Assembly: GCA_900549475.1 (NCBI GenBank)
Contig: UROF01000005.1
Span: 1 to 64,000, forward strand
Length of the DNA stretch: 64,000 nucleotides
Origin: an uncultured Eubacteriales bacterium
GTDB lineage: Bacteria > Bacillota > Clostridia > Oscillospirales > Oscillospiraceae
Direction of reading: 5' to 3'
Positions within the stretch are counted from its first letter, which is position 1. Each line of letters starts with the position of its first letter. Below, in pieces: positions 7,731-15,631 of the stretch. Position numbers and translations under genes: made by a program. The notes beneath the pieces were generated by a model. That model ran no database searches, was not told the origin of the DNA, and worked only from the letters and a program-made list of their open reading frames with translations.

Positions 7731-7759
7731 ATTATAGCAGAAATCTTGTGTTTCCACAA
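7731..7759 (-). promoter_or_regulatory. Promoter with palindromic operator for the small HTH unit
   Basis: On the minus strand TTGTGG (7759-7754) and TATAAT (7736-7731) are separated by exactly 17 bases. TTGTG (7746-7750) and CACAA (7755-7759) form an inverted repeat that overlaps the -35 box, a likely binding site for the 72-residue Cro-like protein. Confidence 0.6.
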
Positions 7760-7824
7760 TATTTCTTGACCGCACCGCCGGTTCCGTCTGGATTGTGCTT
7801 TTCCTTTCTTAGCTTTTGTTACAT

Positions 7825-7983
7825 CTAATTAGCCATAAGCTGCTTCATGCCCTGGCTTTTTGCGCCCGGATTATCATTTCCGTAGCCCTCAAGCAAGTTG
7901 ATTACGCCCCAGATACCAAGTCCGGCACCGAGCGCGATAACGAGGGTCTGCAAAACGGTAACTGCCTGATTAAAAAATTCCAT
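7825..7983 (-). CDS. Maff2 family protein, C-terminally truncated (52 aa)
   Basis: The sequence MEFFNQAVTVLQTLVIALG begins a Maff-2 family protein, a small hydrophobic component of Tn1549-like transfer systems encoded just after virD4. The family normally runs to about 70 residues with a second glycine-rich hydrophobic stretch after KQLMA. Here the frame reads KQLMAN then stops, so the second segment is missing. The start at 7983 has a GTGAGG ribosome site. The break coincides with a switch to unrelated mobilization genes, which points to insertion of another element into maff2. The normal length is from my knowledge of the family, not checked by search. Confidence 0.75.
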   Translation of the reverse strand: MEFFNQAVTVLQTLVIALGAGLGIWGVINLLEGYGNDNPGAKSQGMKQLMAN

Positions 7984-8053
7984 ATAACCTCACTTTCTGC
8001 CGCGTTTTGCGGCGGTAAAAAATTGTTTGTGTTAGATTTCGGGTAAAAAAATA

Positions 8054-8076
8054 GCGGTAGTCTTTTCGGCTACCGC
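8054..8076 (-). terminator. Intrinsic terminator between virD4 and maff2
   Basis: On the minus strand GCGGTAG pairs with CTACCGC around a 9-base loop and is followed by TATTTTTTT. It lies downstream of virD4 and upstream of the maff2 start, so it may limit expression of downstream transfer genes rather than end the operon. Confidence 0.65.
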
Positions 8077-8169
8077 AAGGGAAAGGGATATGCTGTTTAC
8101 AGGTAGGGGCGCGTCCCCAATAGGGACAGGGATTTTTGCGTCTGATAAAAACCTCCTTTCTGCGCCGCC

Positions 8170-9936
8170 TTACAGGTCGGCGGCGTCTATGGCGTAGTAG
8201 TCAAATACTTCGTCCGGCTTGACGATTGCAGGGCGGCGTCGCAAATGCTTTTCCATGTCAAAGGCGTTTTTCTTGTCATAGTCGGAGAGGTATTTGTAGT
8301 TCGGGTGCTGCGTTATATCGTACTTGTCGGAAAAGAACGGGCGCACACCCCGTAGCTGCAAGATACATTTCCCGCCGTCCATGACGGCGATTTCGTCCTG
8401 CGTCATAAGCTCCTTGCCGAGCTTTTGGAAGTTCAGCCCGTGGGACAGCTCCCGCCCGCGTGTTTCCGAGGTATTGAAGCTGTCAATCGTTTCTTTTCCC
8501 AAGATTTCCGATATTTCTTTGAGGGTCGTTTTCTCCTTGCCGCCGAGGAAAAGCGTGGTGTCGCAGTTGCCGACTATGGTATCGGCGTTATCTTTGTAAA
8601 TTGCCTTTAACTGCGATTGACTTTGCAGAATGATAGAAGCGGAAATTTCCCGGCTTCGTATGGTGGCGATCAGCTTTTCAAACTTCGGGATTTGTCCGAT
8701 GTTCGCAAACTCGTCTAACAGACAGCGCACATGGACGGGCAGCCGCCCGCCGTACACATCATCTGCCTTGTCGCAAAGGAGATTGAAAAGCTGCGTGTAA
8801 AGGATTGATACGACAAAATTAAAGGTGTCGTCGGTGTCGGAAATGATAACGAACAACGCCGTTTTGCGGTCGCCCAGCGTGTCAAGCTCCATTTCGTCGG
8901 TTTCCATGAGTTCCCGCAGTTCCCGTATGTCAAAGGGGGCAAGCCGCGCCCCGCAGGAAATGAGGATTGAGGAACGTGTTTTGCCCGCCGAAAGCAGGAA
9001 TTTCTTATACTGCCGGACAGCGAAATGTTCCGGGTCTTTTTCTTCCAGCCGTTCAAACATGAGGTCAACCGGGCTTTGAAACTCCGGGTCGTCCTCGCGG
9101 GCTTCGCTGGCGTTTATCATTTCAAGCAGCGTCGTAAAGTTCTTTTCCGCTTCCGGGGCTTCGTAGTAGATATAGCCAATCAGAGCGCAGTAAAAGAGCC
9201 GTTCCGATTTCACCCAAAAATCCTCGCCGGATTTTTCCCCGTCGCCTTTGGTGTTAGCGATAATGGTATTTACCAGCTTCAAAATGTCTTTCTCGCTGCG
9301 GATATACACAAAGGGGTTATATCGCATGGATTTCTTGAAGTTTATCGTATTCAGCACTTTTATCTTGTAACCGCCGCGCTGCAAGAGCTTTCCGCACTCG
9401 ATTAAGACGGTGCCTTTCGGGTCGGTAACAACATAGCTTGAGTGCATTTGCATGAGGTTCGGCTTCACAAAAAACCTTGTCTTGCCGGAGCCGGAGCCGC
9501 CGATCACAAGGATATTTTTATTCCTTGCGTACTTCGGCTGCTTCGGGCGGCTGTTCATCGTCAGCCGTTCCGTCTGCGTAAGCAGCACATTGTTTTGAAA
9601 AACCGGGTCGATGTAGGGCTTTATATCTTCGGCTTTGCCCCAACGCGCAGAGCCGTATTCAATGCCTTTGCGGTATTTCTTCGCGTTCTTGCCCTTGATG
9701 TAGACGGCAAGCCGGACAATTACCGCGCCCGCAAGCCCGATCAACAGGTCGGCGGGGTGAACACTCGGAAAGGCATTTGAAAAAGCGGCGGAAAAACCGT
9801 CCCCGATAGACAGGAGCTTTGCGCTCATATCCGCGCCGGGGGCAAGGCGCACCGCCTGTCCGACTTTATCAAAGAGATACACAAAGAGCAGATACGGGGC
9901 GTTGAGGATAAGCAGTTTCTTGATTTCCGGCTTCAT
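8170..9936 (-). CDS. VirD4/TraG-type conjugative coupling protein
   Basis: A 588-residue type IV coupling protein that would link the relaxosome to the transfer channel. Two N-terminal membrane segments (about residues 8-25 and 62-80) are followed by a VirD4 ATPase domain: Walker A GGSGSGKT at residues 146-153 and a Walker B with LLDEFANIG near residue 390. Length and start (ATG 9936) fit the Tn1549-type TraG group. It overlaps PcfB by 4 bases (ATGA), so the two are translationally coupled. It could serve the nested mobilizable element in trans if still functional. Confidence 0.9.
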   Translation of the reverse strand: MKPEIKKLLILNAPYLLFVYLFDKVGQAVRLAPGADMSAKLLSIGDGFSAAFSNAFPSVHPADLLIGLAGAVIVRLAVYIKGKNAKKYRKGIEYGSARWGKAEDIKPYIDPVFQNNVLLTQTERLTMNSRPKQPKYARNKNILVIGGSGSGKTRFFVKPNLMQMHSSYVVTDPKGTVLIECGKLLQRGGYKIKVLNTINFKKSMRYNPFVYIRSEKDILKLVNTIIANTKGDGEKSGEDFWVKSERLFYCALIGYIYYEAPEAEKNFTTLLEMINASEAREDDPEFQSPVDLMFERLEEKDPEHFAVRQYKKFLLSAGKTRSSILISCGARLAPFDIRELRELMETDEMELDTLGDRKTALFVIISDTDDTFNFVVSILYTQLFNLLCDKADDVYGGRLPVHVRCLLDEFANIGQIPKFEKLIATIRSREISASIILQSQSQLKAIYKDNADTIVGNCDTTLFLGGKEKTTLKEISEILGKETIDSFNTSETRGRELSHGLNFQKLGKELMTQDEIAVMDGGKCILQLRGVRPFFSDKYDITQHPNYKYLSDYDKKNAFDMEKHLRRRPAIVKPDEVFDYYAIDAADL

Positions 9937-10409
9937 AGCTCAATCCCCCTATCCTTGTGTTTTGTCTTTTGGCGGTTTGCGTTGAGCTGCTTTGCCGCTT
10001 CCTTAAAGGACGCTAACGCTTTGAGGATAGAGGGCTTTTGCTCCCGTGAGAGCTTCTTTGCGGAAAACTCCCTAAATGCTTCGGTCATCACGTCAATATC
10101 CTTGCCCCGAAAGGAAACAAGGTAGGTCGGCGGCTTGCCGTTCTCTATCCGCTTGACGTTATAATCCAGCCCGTTTTTCTTTGCGATAGCGTCAAAGGCT
10201 TTGATATTCGCGTCGGTGATCTCAATATTCGTTACCTTTTCGCCCGGTTTCATAAGCTGCCGCATAGTGATTTTCCCATGCGGGGCTTTGGAAAGTTGCT
10301 GCTTGCCTTTGGCTAAAACCGCTTTCATGGCTTTTTGCAGCACTTCGGCGGTCAGCTTTGAGGTCTTAATGGATAGGGCAACAACTTTCTCGTTTACTTC
10401 ATCTTGCAT
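9933..10409 (-). CDS. PcfB family (DUF3801) conjugation protein
   Basis: A 158-residue basic protein of the PcfB/DUF3801 family. In enterococcal pCF10, PcfB is a transfer-associated protein encoded with the coupling protein. The N-terminal part is helical with many lysines; the middle carries the DUF3801 core ending in a segment with YLVSFRGKDIDVM; the tail is basic. A GGAGG site precedes ATG 10409. It is coupled to virD4 by a 4-base overlap. Confidence 0.85.
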   Translation of the reverse strand: MQDEVNEKVVALSIKTSKLTAEVLQKAMKAVLAKGKQQLSKAPHGKITMRQLMKPGEKVTNIEITDANIKAFDAIAKKNGLDYNVKRIENGKPPTYLVSFRGKDIDVMTEAFREFSAKKLSREQKPSILKALASFKEAAKQLNANRQKTKHKDRGIEL

Positions 10410-10494
10410 TTACCGTCCTCCTTTCGATGATTTTTAGGGTGGTACGCCGCTTTGCGGCATAAAAACAGGGCGTCCGTTTTTCACGTCGCCCCGC

Positions 10495-10707
10495 TTAAAT
10501 CCGCACCCGCAGACCGTTCAAGTCCTCGGCGCGGATACCCACAAGATACCAATTCTCCCCGTACTCAATGCGGGTCGGCTTCCATTTGCCGCCCGCGAAC
10601 ACCTCCATGCACTCGCCGCAATGCAAGCCGCCGTAGTAGTCGGCAAGGTCAAAGCGAATGTCGTAACGGTCGGCGGTTTCATCAAAAATCAAAGCTCCCT
10701 GTTTCAT
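10495..10707 (-). CDS. DUF5348 family protein, 70 aa
   Basis: A 70-residue protein with the pattern of DUF5348: an N-terminal strand pair, HCGECMEVF with two cysteines, then W-x-PTRIEY and a closing LVGI segment. The family is found mainly in Clostridia conjugative elements and has no known function. ATG 10707 follows an AAAGGAGG site; the longer open frame to 10935 overlaps the RepA-like gene and is not used. It lies between the repA-like and pcfB genes. Confidence 0.7.
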   Translation of the reverse strand: MKQGALIFDETADRYDIRFDLADYYGGLHCGECMEVFAGGKWKPTRIEYGENWYLVGIRAEDLNGLRVRI

Positions 10708-10726
10708 AAAGCGTCCTCCTTTGGAT

Positions 10727-11713
10727 TTACAGGCTTTCGCCCTCGTTGCATGAGTAATAGTCCGGGTCGCCAAACTTCGGCTTTCTCGGCGTAAGTGCGC
10801 CGCTCGCCATATCGTGAGCGACAAGGGAAGTGTAATAGTTGCCGATAGTGGACGGGGCATTGAACAGCACCGCCCGTAAATACTGCTTGATGTTGCGGAT
10901 TTTGGTTGTATTCTCCCGCATACAGTCCAGGACAAAACGGATATGCTCGCTGTCCAGCTTCATAAACTTTGCCTTGACAAGCTCCGCCGGGTAGTCGTCC
11001 CCGGCAATACGGATTGTCTTTCTCCGGGTGCAGACTGTTTCCAGCATGAGATCGACGATTTCATCTAACCTGTCATAATCATAGGGCATATCCTGTTTGA
11101 GAATGTCGTAGCTGATATTCTCCTTGATGATTTCCTCGTAAATCTCAAATGCGCTCTGTGCTGCCGCTTCCTTTCGCTTCCGTTCCTGCGGCTCTGCCGC
11201 GTCGTCCCCCAAAGGAGAGGGGTTAGGGGAAAGGATAGGAATGGAATGGGTATTTGATAAATCCGCATTTGATTTTTCTTTTTTTGGTAAGTCAGTCCTT
11301 TGTTCTTCTTTATTTATTTGCGTTGGATTATCCGACGTCGGGTTTTCCGTTGTCGGATTTTCCAATACCGGCTTATCCGTTGTTGGATTTTCCAATATCG
11401 GGTTTTCCAATGACGGGGGCTGCGGCTGCTCGTAAATGGTGTACTCGATTGCCGCCATTTTACCTTTTTCGTCGCGTCCCTGCCGCCTTGTGATATATCC
11501 GGCTTTTTCAAGCTCCCATACGGCGGTGCGGATCGCGTCGATACTTTCCCGGTTGATATGGGACAGTCCCGCAAGGGTGTAGTCCCAATCTTCCGGCAAG
11601 GACAACATCTGCGACAAAAGCCCCTTTGCCTTTAAGGAAAGCTCCTTGTTGCGTAGGTGGTGGTTGCTCATTACGGTGTAGCCCCTGCTTTTCTCCACGC
11701 GGAAAACTGCCAT
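10727..11713 (-). CDS. RepA-like replication initiator (DUF6017-type)
   Basis: A 328-residue protein with an N-terminal winged-helix replication initiator domain (residues 1-95, with VMSNHHLRNKELSLKAKGLL and an HTH around SIDAIRTAVWELEKAGYI), a low-complexity linker with repeated ENPT units (about residues 110-140), and a C-terminal helical domain typical of DUF6017. Such proteins open Tn1549-like elements and are thought to support intracellular element replication. I chose ATG 11713, with AGGAG upstream, over the frame opening at 11863. Confidence 0.8.
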   Translation of the reverse strand: MAVFRVEKSRGYTVMSNHHLRNKELSLKAKGLLSQMLSLPEDWDYTLAGLSHINRESIDAIRTAVWELEKAGYITRRQGRDEKGKMAAIEYTIYEQPQPPSLENPILENPTTDKPVLENPTTENPTSDNPTQINKEEQRTDLPKKEKSNADLSNTHSIPILSPNPSPLGDDAAEPQERKRKEAAAQSAFEIYEEIIKENISYDILKQDMPYDYDRLDEIVDLMLETVCTRRKTIRIAGDDYPAELVKAKFMKLDSEHIRFVLDCMRENTTKIRNIKQYLRAVLFNAPSTIGNYYTSLVAHDMASGALTPRKPKFGDPDYYSCNEGESL

Positions 11714-11908
11714 AGCTTCATCACTCCTTTGCTGTGGATTTGTTACGCAGTAGAACAGCGATTTTGAGGGTTTAGGGATAAAGCCCTTACCGCGTGAGAA
11801 ACGCGCCCGCAAAGCCGCTTGTATCAAGGCTTTTTCCGCCCCTACTGCGTAACATAAGGGCATAAAAAAGTCGCAGACTGTTTCAAAATCTGCGGTTTCG
11901 CCTAAAAG

Positions 11909-11938
11909 AAAAGGACACCGCTTGCACGATGTCCTTTT
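11909..11938 (-). terminator. Hairpin terminator near the element edge
   Basis: AAAAGGACA (11909-11917) pairs with TGTCCTTTT (11930-11938) around a 12-base loop and is followed on the minus strand by CTTTT. It lies just downstream of the stop codon of the truncated minus-strand gene fragment at 11950. Confidence 0.6.
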
Positions 11939-11949
11939 CAGTCAACTAT

Positions 11950-12119
11950 TTAGTTTTTTGTGTTCCCACACTCCATATCAATAACTACCGAAACCGTGAT
12001 ATAGTCCTCAATACGCTTATTGCGGAATTTATCACCCTCTGCGTCAAACACCACATGGCGGGAAAAGTGCCTAAATCTAAGGATTTCTACAAGGTTCCTC
12101 TTTGTAGCAACACTATTGT
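11950..12119 (-). pseudogene. 3' fragment of an unidentified mobile-element gene
   Basis: A minus-strand frame ends at TAA 11950-11952 and encodes a protein-like C-terminus that includes RHVVFDAEGDKFRNKRIEDY and ends in ECGNTKN. There is no start codon with a ribosome site inside the mobile DNA; the frame simply runs into the ABC exporter gene at about 12119. A terminator follows the stop. I read it as the 3' remnant of a gene whose 5' part was lost at the junction. The family is not recognised. Confidence 0.45.
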
Positions 12120-12662
12120 CTCGACGTGGAGGTCCTGCGCAATCAGGTCTCCGTGGTGCTCCAGAAGAACACCCTTTTCTCCGGCACCATCCTGGAGAAC
12201 CTGCGCTGGGGCGATCCTGACGCCACTGACGAGGCCTGTATTGAGGCCTGCAAGGCCGCCTGTGCCGACGAGTTCATCGAGCGGCTGCCCGACGGCTACA
12301 ACACCCGTATCGAGCGGGGCGGCTCCAACGTTTCCGGCGGTCAGAAGCAGCGGCTGTGTATCGCCCGGGCCCTGCTGAAAAAGCCCAAGATCCTGATCCT
12401 GGACGATTCCACCTCCGCCGTTGACACCGCCACAGACGCCAAGATCCGTGCCGCCTTTGCACGGGAGATCCCCGGAACCACCAAGATCATTATTGCCCAG
12501 CGTATCTCCAGCGTGGAGCACGCTGACCGTATCCTGGTACTGGACAACGGCCGCATCGACGGCTTTGACACCCATGAGAATCTGGTCAAGAGCAACGCCA
12601 TTTACCAGGAGATCTATGAATCCCAGGTCAAAGGCGGCGGCGACTTTGACCAGCCCGCGTGA
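12120..12662 (+). pseudogene. ABC exporter subunit, 5'-truncated (C-terminal half of ATPase domain)
   Basis: The frame encodes the second half of a type I ABC exporter: the Q-loop region LQKNTLFSGTI, the signature VSGGQKQR, Walker B LILDDSTSAVD and the H-loop region IIIAQRIS. The membrane domain and Walker A are missing, and the first in-frame codon that could start (GTG 12126) has no ribosome site. The break at about 12120 is exactly where mobile DNA ends. The intact gene would be the first subunit of a heterodimeric exporter with the next gene. Its 5' half could lie on the far side of the element, outside the window. Confidence 0.8.
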
Positions 12663-12679
12663 AAGGAGGGGTTTCCTGT

Positions 12680-14566
12680 ATGAATCAAAATAGTAAGAGA
12701 GTCGCCCCTACTGCCGTACTGCGCCGGGTCGTCTCCTATATGCTGCACTATTATCGCTGGGCCTTTATTCTGGTGATCCTCTGTATTCTGGTCTCCTCTG
12801 TGGCCACAGTCATCGGCGCCACCTTCCCCCAGACTCTGGTGGACGACTACATCACCCCCATGATCGCCAGTCATTCTACAGATTTCAGCGGCCTGGCCCA
12901 GGCGCTGGTCCGTCTGGTATGTCTGCTGGCCCTGGGCGTGGTAGCGGCTTTCTCCTATAACCGCATCATGGTCAATATCAGCCAGGGTACCATGCGCCGC
13001 CTCCGTGACGATCTGTTTCGCAAGATGGAGGCGCTGCCCATCAAATATTTCGACACCCACGCCCACGGCGACATCATGTCGGTATATACCAACGACGTGG
13101 ACACCCTCCGTCAGCTTTTGAGCCAGAGTATCCCTCAGATCATCAACTCCAGCATAACCATGGTGGCTACCCTTATCACCATGCTGCTTCTCAACCCCTT
13201 CCTGACCATCATTTCCCTCATTACCGCAGCGGTAATGCTGCTGGTGACCAAGAACTTCTCCCGTCTGTCCGCAAAATACTATATCCGGCAGCAGCAGGAT
13301 CTGGGTGCTGTGGACGGCTTCATCGAGGAGATGCTGGATGGCCAAAAGGTAGTTAAGGTATTCTGCCATGAGGATGCGGCTATTGCTGACTTCCACAAAG
13401 TAAACGACGCCCTGCACCAGAGCGCCAACATGGCCAACCGCTATGGCAACCTGCTTATGCCTATCAACGCCAACATCGGTTGGCTGAGCTACGCTCTGAT
13501 GGCTATCGTAGGCGCTATCCTGGCCATCAACGGCCTGGCCGGAGTCACCTTAGGTACCGTCATCACCTTTGTGAGCTTAAACAAGAGCTTCACCCAGCCC
13601 ATTACCCAGGTAAGCCAGCAGGTGAACTTTATCGTCAACGCCGCCGCCGGTGCCCAGCGGGTATTCGACCTTATGGACCAGGAGCCGGAAAAGGACGATG
13701 GCTATGTGGAGCTGGTCAACGCCAAAGAGAGCCGCGATGGCCAACTGACCGAGTCCAAGGAGCGCACCAACGTATGGGCCTGGCGGCATCCCCACAAGGC
13801 TGACGGCACGGTCACCTACACCAAGCTGGAAGGCGGCGTGGTTTTTGACGATGTAGACTTCGGCTATGACCCCGACAAGCTGGTGCTCCACAACATCAGT
13901 CTCTGGGCAAAGCCCGGCCAGAAGATCGCTTTCGTAGGCGCTACCGGTGCCGGCAAGACCACTATCACCAACCTCATCAACCGCTTTTATGACATCGCTG
14001 ACGGCAAGATCCGCTATGACGGCATCAACATCAACAAGATCAAGAAGCCGGACCTGCGCCGCTCTCTGGGCATCGTGCTCCAGGATACCCACCTCTTTAC
14101 CGGCACAGTGATGGAGAACATCCGCTACGGCAACCTGAATGCCAGCGACGAGGAGTGTATGGCCGCCGCCCAGCTGGCCAACGCCGACGGCTTTATCCGC
14201 CGCCTGCCTGACGGCTACAACACCATGCTCACCGGCGACGGTGCCAACCTCTCCCAGGGCCAGCGCCAGCTGCTGGCCATCGCCCGGGCGGCAGTGGCAG
14301 ATCCCCCGGTACTGATCCTGGATGAGGCCACTTCCTCTATCGATACCCGTACGGAAAAACTGGTCCAGGACGGTATGGACGCTCTGATGAGTGGGCGCAC
14401 CACCTTCGTCATCGCCCACCGGCTGTCCACCGTCCGCAACGCGGACTGCATCATGGTCCTGGAGCAGGGCCGCATCATCGAACGTGGCACCCATGACGAT
14501 CTGATTGAAAAGAAAGGCAAGTATTATCAGCTTTACACCGGTAATTTTGCCGAGGAACCGGCGTAA
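12680..14566 (+). CDS. Heterodimeric ABC exporter subunit, membrane plus ATPase domains
   Basis: A 628-residue type I exporter. Residues about 25-335 form six membrane helices (ABC_membrane domain); an insertion of about 60 charged residues precedes the ATPase. The ATPase has Walker A GATGAGKTT, signature LSQGQ, Walker B LILDEATSSID and a conserved H in VIAHRLS. The catalytic Glu after Walker B is present here, whereas the upstream partner has Asp (LILDDSTS), the usual asymmetry of heterodimeric exporters. ATG 12680 follows AAAGGAGG just after the partner's stop. With the partner disrupted, the exporter may be inactive. The substrate is unknown (drug or peptide). Confidence 0.9.
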   Translation: MNQNSKRVAPTAVLRRVVSYMLHYYRWAFILVILCILVSSVATVIGATFPQTLVDDYITPMIASHSTDFSGLAQALVRLVCLLALGVVAAFSYNRIMVNISQGTMRRLRDDLFRKMEALPIKYFDTHAHGDIMSVYTNDVDTLRQLLSQSIPQIINSSITMVATLITMLLLNPFLTIISLITAAVMLLVTKNFSRLSAKYYIRQQQDLGAVDGFIEEMLDGQKVVKVFCHEDAAIADFHKVNDALHQSANMANRYGNLLMPINANIGWLSYALMAIVGAILAINGLAGVTLGTVITFVSLNKSFTQPITQVSQQVNFIVNAAAGAQRVFDLMDQEPEKDDGYVELVNAKESRDGQLTESKERTNVWAWRHPHKADGTVTYTKLEGGVVFDDVDFGYDPDKLVLHNISLWAKPGQKIAFVGATGAGKTTITNLINRFYDIADGKIRYDGININKIKKPDLRRSLGIVLQDTHLFTGTVMENIRYGNLNASDEECMAAAQLANADGFIRRLPDGYNTMLTGDGANLSQGQRQLLAIARAAVADPPVLILDEATSSIDTRTEKLVQDGMDALMSGRTTFVIAHRLSTVRNADCIMVLEQGRIIERGTHDDLIEKKGKYYQLYTGNFAEEPA

Positions 14567-14602
14567 CAGCCTGGTTTTCTCCCCGTATCTCAGCACAAAT
14601 GC

Positions 14603-14640
14603 AAGAGAGAGGCGCGGCACAATGCCGCGCCTCTCTCTTT
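14603..14640 (+). terminator. Terminator after the ABC exporter gene
   Basis: AAGAGAGAGGCGCGGCA and TGCCGCGCCTCTCTCTT form a very long stem around CAA, followed by TCTC; it can act on either strand. Confidence 0.75.
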
Positions 14641-14691
14641 CTCATTTTCCATATGCAGCGCTGAAAATTTTCTCCTCAGAAGCAGCTCAAA

Positions 14692-14730
14692 AGGAAAAAG
14701 CGGTTTGCCTGCAGCAAACCGCTTTTTCCT
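14692..14730 (-). terminator. Terminator of tRNA-Arg
   Basis: AGGAAAAAGCGGTTTGC pairs with GCAAACCGCTTTTTCCT around CTGCA. On the minus strand it immediately follows the tRNA CCA end, and the stem itself supplies an A/T-rich base; it is symmetric and may work in both directions. Confidence 0.7.
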
Positions 14731-14806
14731 GGTACGCCCGGCTGGATTCGAACCAGTGGCCTACAGAGTCGGAGTCTGTCACTCTATCCAACTGAGCTAC
14801 GGGCGC
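14730..14806 (-). tRNA. tRNA-Arg (anticodon CCG)
   Basis: On the minus strand the 77 bases fold as a tRNA: acceptor 5' GCGCCCG, D-arm with AGCTCAGTTGGATAGAG, anticodon stem ACAGA/TCTGT around loop CTCCGAC (anticodon CCG, reading CGG), T-arm with GGTTCGAATCC, discriminator A and encoded CCA. The first acceptor pair is G-U. tRNA genes are common integration targets, but no element junction is seen here. Confidence 0.95.
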
Positions 14807-14879
14807 ATATTCTGTTTTTCAACGCCAATATAGTGTAGCAGACTTTTCGTTATTTGTAAAGAATTTTTTTCACAAAAGA

Positions 14880-14932
14880 TTGTTAAAAAAGGCAACAAGT
14901 TAATTGACAACTTATTGACAATGTAGTAAGAT
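14880..14932 (+). promoter_or_regulatory. rex promoter with possible Rex operator
   Basis: TTGACA (14904-14909) and TAAGAT (14927-14932) are separated by 17 bases. Just upstream, TTGTTAA (14880-14886), four A, and GGCAACAA (14891-14898) resemble a degenerate Clostridia Rex site (TTGTTAAnnnnTTAACAA), suggesting autoregulation. A second TTGACA lies at 14915-14920. Confidence 0.55.
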
Positions 14933-14973
14933 GATAAATATGTACATATCCTGTTATGGAGGCCGCACCACTC

Positions 14974-15603
14974 ATGAAGAAACAAAATGTGTCGGACGCC
15001 GTCATTCGGCGTCTTCCCCGTTACTACCGCTATCTGGATGACCTGCATACAAAGGGCGTCGTGCGCATCTCATCCAGTTCTCTGGGTGCCAAAATGGGCA
15101 TCACTGCTTCCCAGATCCGCCAGGATCTCAGCTGTTTCGGCGAATTCGGGCAGCAGGGATATGGTTATAATGTAGAGGAACTGCGCGCAGAGATCGGCCA
15201 CATCCTGGGCGTGGACAACCACCATCGGATCATCGTCGTAGGCGTCGGTAACCTGGGCCATGCGCTGATGCAGAATTTCCGTTTCAGCGATATCGGCTTT
15301 ACTCTGGAAGCCGCCTTTGACGTCTCGCCTCAGCTGATCGGCACAGAGGTAGCCGGCGTGCCCGTACTGGATATGGCTGAATTGGACCAGTATATCGCCC
15401 AGAAAAAACCCGACGTAGCGGTACTGACTGTTCCCCAGTGCGTTGCCCAATCCACCGCAGATCATCTGATCGCGCTGGGCGTGCGGGGATTCTGGAACTT
15501 TACCAATGTAGAACTTACCAGCAGCACTGACAATGTCCGTTTCGAAGACGTTCATTTCGCCGACAGTCTGCTGACCCTCAGCTACCGGATCACCGACCGC
15601 TGA
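14974..15603 (+). CDS. rex: Redox-sensing transcriptional repressor Rex
   Basis: A 209-residue Rex protein that senses the NADH/NAD+ ratio and represses fermentation and respiration genes when NADH is low. The N-terminal winged helix (residues about 10-80) contains SSSLGAKMGITASQIRQDLS; the Rossmann domain follows with VVGVGNLGHAL (GxGxxG). The C-terminal domain-swap helix is present. I chose ATG 14974, 11 bases after GGAGG; an in-frame ATG at 14956 lacks a ribosome site. The gene stands alone with its own promoter, in a genome region rich in anaerobic energy genes such as the oxaloacetate decarboxylase. Confidence 0.93.
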   Translation: MKKQNVSDAVIRRLPRYYRYLDDLHTKGVVRISSSSLGAKMGITASQIRQDLSCFGEFGQQGYGYNVEELRAEIGHILGVDNHHRIIVVGVGNLGHALMQNFRFSDIGFTLEAAFDVSPQLIGTEVAGVPVLDMAELDQYIAQKKPDVAVLTVPQCVAQSTADHLIALGVRGFWNFTNVELTSSTDNVRFEDVHFADSLLTLSYRITDR

Positions 15604-15631
15604 CAGAGCTGACGACCACAAAGGAGACCAC

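Larger units (their letters stand above)
1..7830. mobile_element. Probable integrative mobilizable element (one end, continues left of window)
   Basis: The block carries a mobilization set: VapE-type ATPase, primase zinc-finger protein, MobA/MobL relaxase, a MOBQ-type oriT, a DUF3847 protein, a replication/HTH protein and two HTH regulators. No conjugation pore genes are present, so it would depend on a helper element. Its right boundary is inferred at about 7830, where the maff2 gene of the outer conjugative element loses its expected 3' end. No integrase is visible, so it should lie left of position 1. The boundary and nesting are inference; the gene content is seen directly. Confidence 0.6.
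7831..12119. mobile_element. Part of a Tn1549-like integrative conjugative element
   Basis: The minus-strand order RepA-like initiator, DUF5348 protein, PcfB, VirD4 and Maff2 matches the first genes of the Tn1549/CTn family of Clostridia conjugative elements. The genes that normally follow Maff2 (VirB6-like, VirB4-like, NlpC/P60 hydrolase, topoisomerase) are absent, because the adjoining DNA reads as a different, mobilizable element. The other edge at about 12119 joins the interior of a chromosomal ABC exporter gene. Either the rest lies left of the window or this is a decayed remnant. Confidence 0.6.

Noticed and set aside
7816..8046. Plus-strand 76-codon frame over maff2
   Set aside because: It is antisense to the Maff2 reading frame, which has a family match and ribosome site.
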